Assembly: GCA_029339505.1 (NCBI GenBank)
Contig: JAQISU010000163.1
Location: 3,240,001-3,304,000 of the forward strand
Reading direction: 5' to 3'
Length of the DNA: 64,000 nucleotides
Origin: Unio delphinus
Taxonomy: Eukaryota; Mollusca; Bivalvia; Unionida; Unionidae
Shown here: one piece after another, positions 41,501 to 50,500 of the stretch
Layout: the number at the start of each line of letters is the position of its first letter
Position numbering within the stretch: the stretch's first letter is position 1
The notes under the pieces: generated by a model
Told to the model about the DNA's origin: nothing
Seen by the model: the letters and a program-made list of their open reading frames with translations, nothing else
The model's database searches: none
Translations under genes and position numbers: made by a program

Positions 41501-44500
41501 ACTGATAAACTTGTACCCAATATTTACGATTTGACTAATAAAAGGTACCTGAGACTAATGATTCTGCAACTTGCATTTACCAGATACAAACTACCAATTT
41601 TATTTACAGAAAAGTACCGAAGAATTAAAACTGGTAACAAATTAATACTTGAAATTAACTATTCTGCTGACAAACAGGTACATGTACCAGCAACTAACAT
41701 TGATGCAGATAAGAACTGGAGACTAACAACTCTGCCTACAACCAAGAGATTTACAATTCTACTTACAAACAAGTTACAGAGACTATCAGTCCTGCTTTCA
41801 AACAAGTTAAAGGGGCTAACAATCCTGCTTAAATCAGTGCATAGACTAACTTAATTCACTGATCATTAGAATGCCATTCTAATTGAGTTCTGCTGTTATT
41901 TTTGGAGCAAAAACTAGTCTGGGTTCATCGCTAGTACTTCACAATTTACACTTAAGGCAATTTGTACTCATGTATAACAAGGCAACTCAATTAACAAGGC
42001 AACTGACAATTAACAGGGCATTTTATACTCAACAAGGCAATAACAATTGGTCACAGTTGGACATGTCATTACTGTTGAAATCATTCCAGAGATGCAAGTG
42101 TGTCAAGTCTTTTGACAAAAAATGATTAAGGAGATAACTTAAAAAAAACATTTATTTTTTTAATATGTGGTATATTTTTGTTGAACCTACATTGGTGGAG
42201 AAATAAGACATTTTGAGAGTGGGAGTTAAATCACTGTCTTAAGTGTTGCTATTCTTGTTAGATATAAAAGCCATTACCTTCTTGTATTATTATAAAAATA
42301 TAATTTTACAAACGTATTGCAACATGTTTTTTATTTCATAGGTTTTTGAAAGAGGAGCCTGAAAAGCTGGAGAATTGTCTCAAGAAATGCAAAAAGTTAA
42401 CGGGGACTTTATTTACCTTAAAAAGGTAACTGCATGTTTGCAAGATATCAAGAAATAAGTTTCAAAACTATCAAATTTATGGCAGTGATTAAGAACTTAA
42501 GTGTAAACCAATTAATAATGGCATATTTTTGTACACAACCAGAACAGAGGACATAAAATTTACCAATTATGAAAATCGGGCCTAGATGCAATTGTATAGA
42601 GTGGACATGTTTGACCATTCTGTTCTGTTTTGTTTTTCCATCTTCGCCCATTATGTCTGTCTATCCTATCCCATCCTAATTTGTCTGACTATCCCACTCT
42701 GTCCATCCCATCTTATTATATGTATATTTTAGTATTATGCCTGTCTGTACAATCTTGTGTCTGTACATCTCATCCTGTTAAATCTGTTCATCCCATCCCA
42801 TGTCTCTCCACTCATCTGTCCCATGTCTCTCCACTCCCATAATACTTTGTCTATTAATCCAGTCTCGTGTCAATCTTGTCTGACTATGCCTGGCTGTACC
42901 ATCTCTTTCAGTTATGTTTGTCCATCGCATCCCATTTCATTTCAGTCTATCCATCTATCCCATTCTATCTTGTCTGTCCATCCCATCCCATTCCATTCCA
43001 TTTCTGTCCATCCATCTATCCCATTCTATCTTGTCTGTCAATCCCATCCCATTTCATTTCTGTCCATCCATCAATCCCATTCTATCTTGTCTGTCAATCC
43101 CATCCCATTTCATTTCTGTCCATCCATCATCTATCCCATTCTATCTTGTCTGTCCATCCCATCCCATTTCATTTCTGTCCATCCATATATCCCATTCTAT
43201 CTTGTCTGTCAATTAAATCCCATCCCATTTCATTTCTGTCCATCCATCTGTCCCATTCTATCTTATCTGTCAATCCCATCCCATTCCACGGCTGTCCATT
43301 CATCCCATCCCATTTCATTTCTGAACATCCATCTATCCCATTCTATCTTGTCTGTCAATCCCATCCCATTCCACGGCTGTCCATTCATCCCATTCCATCT
43401 TGTCTGTCCATCCCATCCCATTTCATTTCTGTCCATCCATCTATCCCATTCTATCTTGTCTGTCAATCCCATCCCATTTAATTTCTGTCCATCCATCTAT
43501 CCCATTCTATCTTGTCTGTCAATCCCATCCCATTCCACGGCTGTCCATCCCATCCCATTCCATTCCATTTCTGTCCATCCATCTATCCCATTCTATCTTG
43601 TCTGTCAATCCCATCCCATTTCATTTCTGTTCATCCATCTATCCCATTCTATCTTGTCTGTCAATCCCATCCCATTCCACGTCTGTCCATTCATCCCATT
43701 CCATTTCATTTCTGTCCATCCATCTATCCCATTCTATCTTGTCTGTCAATCCCATCCCATTTCATTTCTGTCCATCCATCTGTCCCATTCTATCTTGTCT
43801 GTCAATCCCATTCTATTTCATTTCTGTCCATCCAACTATCACATTCTATTTTGTCTGTCAATCCCATCCCATTCCACGTCTGTCCATCCATCTATCCCAT
43901 TCTATCTTGTCTGTCAATCCCATCCCATTCCACAGCTGTCCATCCCATCCCATCCCATTTCATTTCTGTCCATCCATCTATCCCATTCTATCTTGTCTGT
44001 CAATCCCATCCTATTCCACGTCTGTCCATTCATCCCATTCCATTCCATTTCTGTCCAACCATCTATCCCATTCTATCTTGTCTGTCCATCCAGTCTTACG
44101 TCTCTGTTGTCCGATTATGCCTGTCTCTACCATCTTGTTTTGTCTGTTCATCCCATTCCATTCTGTGTATGTCCACCACATCCTGTCGTATCTGTCTACC
44201 CAGTCTCGTTATGTCTATGATAAAACTTTTCTATAAGATTAATAATCTACACCATCCTATTACGGGCACAAATACAACACCTAGTATTGTTAAATCACAT
44301 TGCAGTTAAACTTGTACTCCAATTAATTAGCTAGGCCAGCTTATTAGTAAATTAAACAGATTACAATAAGATTAGAATTTTAGCAGATCTAGTTATGAAC
44401 TGATTATCACCAATATTATGTTTACATATATCAGGGGCCCAGAGTGGCCAAGTGGTCTAAAGCACTCTCCGTTACGGATCACTGCCATCTCACCTCTGTC

Positions 44501-47500
44501 TGTGTGGGTTCGAGTCTAAGATTCGGCTAATGTAATTATGTGAGACACAGCTTGTGAGTAGCTGCTCGTGGGTCGTTGGTTCTTTTAGGGCGTTTTTCCG
44601 GGTTCTTCCTCCACCAATAATACCAGCCGCCATGTATAGCCTATCATGTGCTGAAAAATGGCGTTAAACCCTACAACAGCAACAACACTACATATACCAT
44701 ATGAATAAATAGGACCTTACCAGGCATTTACAGAAACTTGTTTGCTGAATTTGATTGTTAATTTCACAAGCCAGTAATTGGTGGTGGTGGGGTTATGTTA
44801 AACTTTCTTGCTCGCAAATGGAACTATTGATGTTGGTATAAAGATCTATGCTTGATATTTTGTCTTTAATTTCATTAAAAAGTCTCTGCATGTTGGCCTC
44901 GATTTATTTTCTGTGTGAGATTCCTTTTGGTGGGATGAAGTGATCACTTTTTTTTTATGTAAACCAATACTATCTCAATGAAATTGTTTGTCACTGAGTT
45001 AACACTTTAACCCCTAGAGGTTTTTGCTGTTTTTGCATGAAATGCAAGTAGGAAACAAACTTTGGGGACTATTTCTGAATACATCCTAATACATCGATAT
45101 CCAAGCAATATTCTGTTAGAAAAATGGCTAGTCATGCTTAAGAAAATGATTTTCATTGGTTAATTTGCTGGCGCATAAGGAGCAGGTGAAAAAACGGATT
45201 TTTGTTTTTTTAATTTTTTTTTATATATATATTTATTTTGCTTAACTCTTTCAGCCCCAAGAAACTTTTTATTAACACTGTTACTGTGCCCCAGCCACAC
45301 TAAGCTGTGACTAGCTGCTTGTGCCCCAGAGTGTTTTACCTGTTTGGAAAATTTTGTAGAAATCATACACATGCCTTCACATTTACTTTAATTTCTCTTC
45401 TTATATCCAATATTAATCCATGATAATTTCACCAATTAATCCAAATTAATTTGTCTACACAGTGATGTATTTTTCTTTCTATTTTTCCAAGTCTTTCACA
45501 ATTTATTTATACCTTATTTTACAAATATACATTATTTTACAAAATTATGTGCAACATTGATAGGAATATCACATCATCAGCGCTCAAGTCCATGAAAATA
45601 AACCAGGAAAATTTAATATGTGATATGGTTTGAAACAATTTGTACATACATTACTTGGTAATGTTCACATCCAGTTTTTGGTTAAGATAGAACTTTGTTC
45701 AATAAACACATTTTGCAGGTTGGATACTATGTTTGGTGATACCAATGTGCATTTTTAGGCATATGGATTGGTTTCGTTTGCGATGCCCGTGTAGTTTCTC
45801 CGGAAATAATAATAAGTGAAAAAAGATAGATTTCTCTTTTTTCCATGTCTATTTGTCATTGTATGTTGTAGGTCCAGGATTCATTCCACTAAAATCATTG
45901 ATTTGGATAGACAGAAGACGATCGCTCCAATCTGCTAGATCGGCAGAAACTCTTTCATTTTCGCTATCAGCATCCACTTTTTCTGACTATTTAATCTCAA
46001 GAATCTTCAATGTCCCCATTCGAAATTTCGCAAATTATCCAACTGTTGAACATATCTCTCCTCTAATTACTCGATATTTTCGAGATCAAACACAAGAAAC
46101 TCCTTATTTTCGCCCTCACCACTATCAAAAACCACTCGTGCTTCCGCCATCATTTTACGATTTTTTAAGAAATAAAACACGTGTATTGAAACGTATCCCA
46201 AGTAGTAATCTTTGGTTTCCGAACATTTAAAATTTGCCCAAACGAACGTAAATTCATTTCTGATTGGCTACAAGTGGGTCTGATGCTAGGAAAAGCCCCA
46301 TTTGTAACCAATCAGAGACTTTCTTTTGACCATACATTCGGACCGCTCAGCAGCGGTACCGGCCATTGAAAGCAGACGAAAAATTACACGAAAAGGCGGT
46401 ATCGGCCGTTGAATGCAGAAACTGCATTACGCGTACAGGCAGCATCGGGGCCAAATGAGTTAATGGACCCATAATTTTTGTATGGAGAAGGCTCTTTTAT
46501 TCAAAATGTCGACCTTATCCTACGTTTTGCACAGGTTCACCTGTCTGTGTGCGCTTCAGACCGGTCCACCATAGATCTGAGGCCATCAAGTCTAAAATCG
46601 ACACAAATTCTGATTCTGACCATGGGCAATTTATGGGTGAAAAAAAAAACAGGTCCAAAATCTTTTGGTCTTTCCCTCTGTATTTTGTAGTGCAAATTAA
46701 ATGTCCAGATTATTTGCTATCATTGTAGAGCTACATCTGTCTAGCTTTCTATAATACCACCCATGTTAGTGTATCATGCATGACCTTGACGCTACAGACC
46801 TTGGAAGTAGGCTACTACCTCGTGCCCCGTAAAGTCATCGTTAGGGGTTAATGTGTTAATAAACCAAAATAAATTATTTACTCATATTTGGGATGTCACT
46901 GCACAAATATGCCAAAATGAAAGATCCAATCAGATTGAAGGAACCTAAAATATTGTTTTTCTGTCCTAAATATATTTAAGCATAAAATTGTACACATAAC
47001 ATTGGAAACAATTCTTTTTCAGACTAGCTTCAGTTCAGGAACATCGACCTCCTCAAATGCTGTCCCTACCATCAAAGGGAAATATTCCCTCTGAGGATGA
47101 CAAGAAATCACTTCTGGAAAACATACAGGCTCTAATTCCAAACCACGATGCACGTCTCCAGAGTCTTGAGGTATAAATGAAATATTTAACCCAGTTGTCA
47201 GATAAACAAAAACAATTGGCTGTAAATTTCGTTTTTGTACTAATTTTATTGGCTTGCCAGTACAAAGTACAGGAGGGCTTATTATAGCATGATGAAGCTG
47301 GATTACTGACAGCAATTTTGTTAATGAGATGTTTTTGTTTCTCTTGCAATGTAATTAAATGATGAATGAATCAGACACAATACTTGTGTGCATAACAGTC
47401 CAACAATGGATTTAACAGAATGACACACATCCAGTTTAACAAGTAATGTAAGGAGCTGATATCTTTCCTAATGAAATTAATCAGAACATGTAACTTCAAC

Positions 47501-50500
47501 GAGTAATCGGATAACAATCAACATATGCAATGTGTAAACAAATGTGATTGACCACTGAATAATGTATATAATTTATACACAAATATGAATGATGTATGTT
47601 TCACTTACAAATATAAGATGTATGTATTATTGATTTTCACAAATAAAGTGATATTGAATAATGATGATTGAACAATGGAACTATTTATCTTGGCGCATCC
47701 AGTTAGCAATTACCATTTTTTAATGGATTTCTGGTTTGGTGGCTCTCTTCAAATGGTCAAGGAGCCAGCACACATAACCAGCCCAGCCCATTTTGTCAAA
47801 TGACCACTCAAGAACCTTCTTGTTCCCTGAAGACACATTGATTCTAGAGTTTTCATATTTCACTGTGAATAAACTATTTCATCGATACTTATATTGCTAT
47901 ATCCTGCAGCTTACATGGTGCTCTACAACACTGTCTCAAAACAAAGCTTAAATATATAATGAACAACAAATGAGCTGTGTAGTATATGAGACAATGAATG
48001 TGACTATATGCATTACACATGTACACAAATAAATTGGCTTCCTTACTAAATCATCAGAAACTTCTTGCCATAGAAACCACTTTCGTACATGAAATGGTTT
48101 TCAACAAATAATCTCACTGAATTATAAGAACTCAAAACATTGCTCATCTTTTAATGTATGCAAACTGAATTCAGTTTGTCTGTTATATCATAAAAATGGC
48201 CAACTTAAAACAGACTATACTCTGTATTAAAGCATGGCGCTATGTGATATAGATTTGACTGTGTAAAATGTTGAATAAAATCTAAAATATCCAATATACA
48301 AAACAATTCTATCTTATAAAACGGATAATGTAAAAGAATGCATTTTTATATTTCACATACCGCAACATGTGAAGATTGCTCTTTTGAAGTGGACAGCTAG
48401 CTTCCTGACAAAATTGTATTGTGATAAAACAACTGAAATTTACTCAGTAAGTGTCCTGGTGAAACTCCACAGCCAGAGAGCATGAGGTAAATGGGTTCAT
48501 CATTGCTTGTACTTGGCACACATGCCAATGTGGAAATCAAACTCAGTATTTTGAAAAAGACATGTCTGAAGATAAACATCCCTCAGAACACTGTATGCAG
48601 CATAGAAACCCAGAGTAAAGTTTGTTCCTAGATAATGCACAAATCCATGACATTTACGCTATATATCTGGCATCTTGCAGAAACTTGTGTTATAATCCCA
48701 TAGTTGGTGGTGTGCACTTACAGTAAAATTCAACTAGACAAATCTACTAGACAAATAGTTATTTCAGCATTTGATCAGCGATCAAATAAAAGCATATAAC
48801 AACTTAATTACTATCACTCCTATTTAGATAGTTCCATGTCACTTGGTAGATAATCTTCAAGAAACTGTCAAATTTATATCCTGGCTTCTTTTGCAGGTTG
48901 TTCAAATTATTTCAGTCCTTCCAATGCTAACCAGTCCTGTTCATAGCGGACATCTGTATAAATTATGGCCCCAACCATTTTCTACCTTCAAAATAATCTG
49001 CTGTGTTGTTCAAGTGTTAAACAAAAAAGCTTTCAGATATGGAACTTGATTGTAACTTTAAATTGTTAATTGTCATATGAATGCAAGAATGAGAAGGAAA
49101 TATAAAGACAAAAGAATTGTATTGGTATCTAATGGAATCTTTGAGTGTTTGTGGAATTTGTCGTAGCCAATGATTGCAATAATTATTTTTGTTAATTTAT
49201 AGGCAGCAGATGCTTCCAGACAAAGAAAGAAGAAAATCACAACACAGCAGGAGGCTCTAAGGTTTGGTAAAACTCTTGAAATGGCTTCAAAAGCTTTAAA
49301 ACCAGCAACATCAACTGCAACATCAACCCACACCTCCACAGGGATGATTACATCTAGTCCAAACCAGTCATCACAAGGCATAAAAGTGACTTCGTCATCA
49401 GCAGTTGTTGCTTCCGAGTCATCTTCAATTATTTCATTTTCAGAACCAATTTCAACATCAACACCAAAAGCAGTCACTCAGGCTTTTTCTTTACCAGTTT
49501 CATCGCCATCTCCATCATCAATATCACCATCAAAACCTTATCCAATTGTGTCCTTGATTAGAGCTGTGTCACCAAGGCGTGATATTAAGAGAAGTTCTCT
49601 CCCTTTAACAGATAATGTGGAAAAAATGAGTAGTTCTGTGAAACCTTGTGTATCAAAGGAGATTCTGGATTCTTCTTCAAAAAATCAGACAAACACATCA
49701 GAAGCAAAAATGTCTTTACAAACCACTGCTACAAATGGAACTTCAGAGTCTTCAAAAGAGATTTCAGATAACTTGGCACAAGGTTTGATTATAAAAAAGA
49801 ATATGGCACGGGCAGCATTCTTTAGTTCACTATCATCATCTCATCCTGGTAGCACATCATCATCAAAAAATACTAGAGATGTTCCTTCATCGGTTTCACC
49901 AGAAGAAAAAATCGGATTTTCTCCCGAGATGTCACCAATTTCACCAAATAAAACTAGTTTCAGGCAAATCTCATCTATAACCAAGCCATCAGATCTTAAA
50001 GTCGCACCATTGTCTTCCATCTCCTTTCATACAAAGCCTAGTCCATCTTCTCCAACAGAGCCAGAGTCACGTTCTAGTTTTACAGGAATACCCAAACCAT
50101 CCACACCAACAAAACCAAAATGTACTGCCCTTCCAGATGACTTGTCAAAATCTTCATCTAGTCAGTTGGGGGCAAGACCTAAAAAGGTACCTCCCCCACC
50201 ACCCCCTCGAAGAAGTAGTCGGCATACAAGTGTGACTGGATCTAATGTCTCAATTATAAATGGAGACTTGGGAGCACAATCAACCCAGAGTATGGAAGAT
50301 TCAATGAAAAAAGACACTACTGATTCAGATAAAGAGGAGAATACAGTCTCAAAATCTCTGCTGGAAACAGAAACCATCTCCAAAGTTAACTCGCATGAAA
50401 ATAAAACTTCAGTATATCCATCTCCAGATATCAAAGCCCTCGATGACTCCTCAGAAAAATTGGCCAGATTTAGTAAAGATGTGGATTTGGGCCTCAATGG

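Larger units (their letters stand above)
45242..46463. mobile_element. Inner piggyBac-type element, TTAA-flanked, truncated
   Basis: TTAA at 45242-45245 and 46460-46463; ends ctctttcagccccaag and, inverted, ctcatttggccccgatg. It lies wholly inside the outer element. It carries the start of a transposase gene on the - strand near the right end, but the catalytic region is missing. Confidence 0.7.
44999..46859. mobile_element. Outer piggyBac-type element, TTAA-flanked
   Basis: TTAA at 44999-45002 and 46856-46859 flank inverted ends cactttaacccctagagg and, on the other strand, cacattaacccctaacg. TTAA duplication plus short TIRs are the piggyBac signature (family knowledge). It contains a second TTAA-flanked element. 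Confidence 0.7.
42426..47022 (+). other. Host intron 10
   Basis: Holds the pyrimidine-rich array (42640-44225), SINE A (44438-44690) and nested piggyBac-type elements (44999-46859). Nothing else is recognised. Confidence 0.75.

Noticed and set aside
42757..44220. Open frame of 487 codons (+)
   Set aside because: It is a translation of the 60-bp C/T-rich minisatellite; all three forward frames are open, and there is no splice or start context.
45853..46230. 125-codon frame (+) inside the piggyBac-type element
   Set aside because: It is antisense to the recognisable transposase N-terminus; no own motif.
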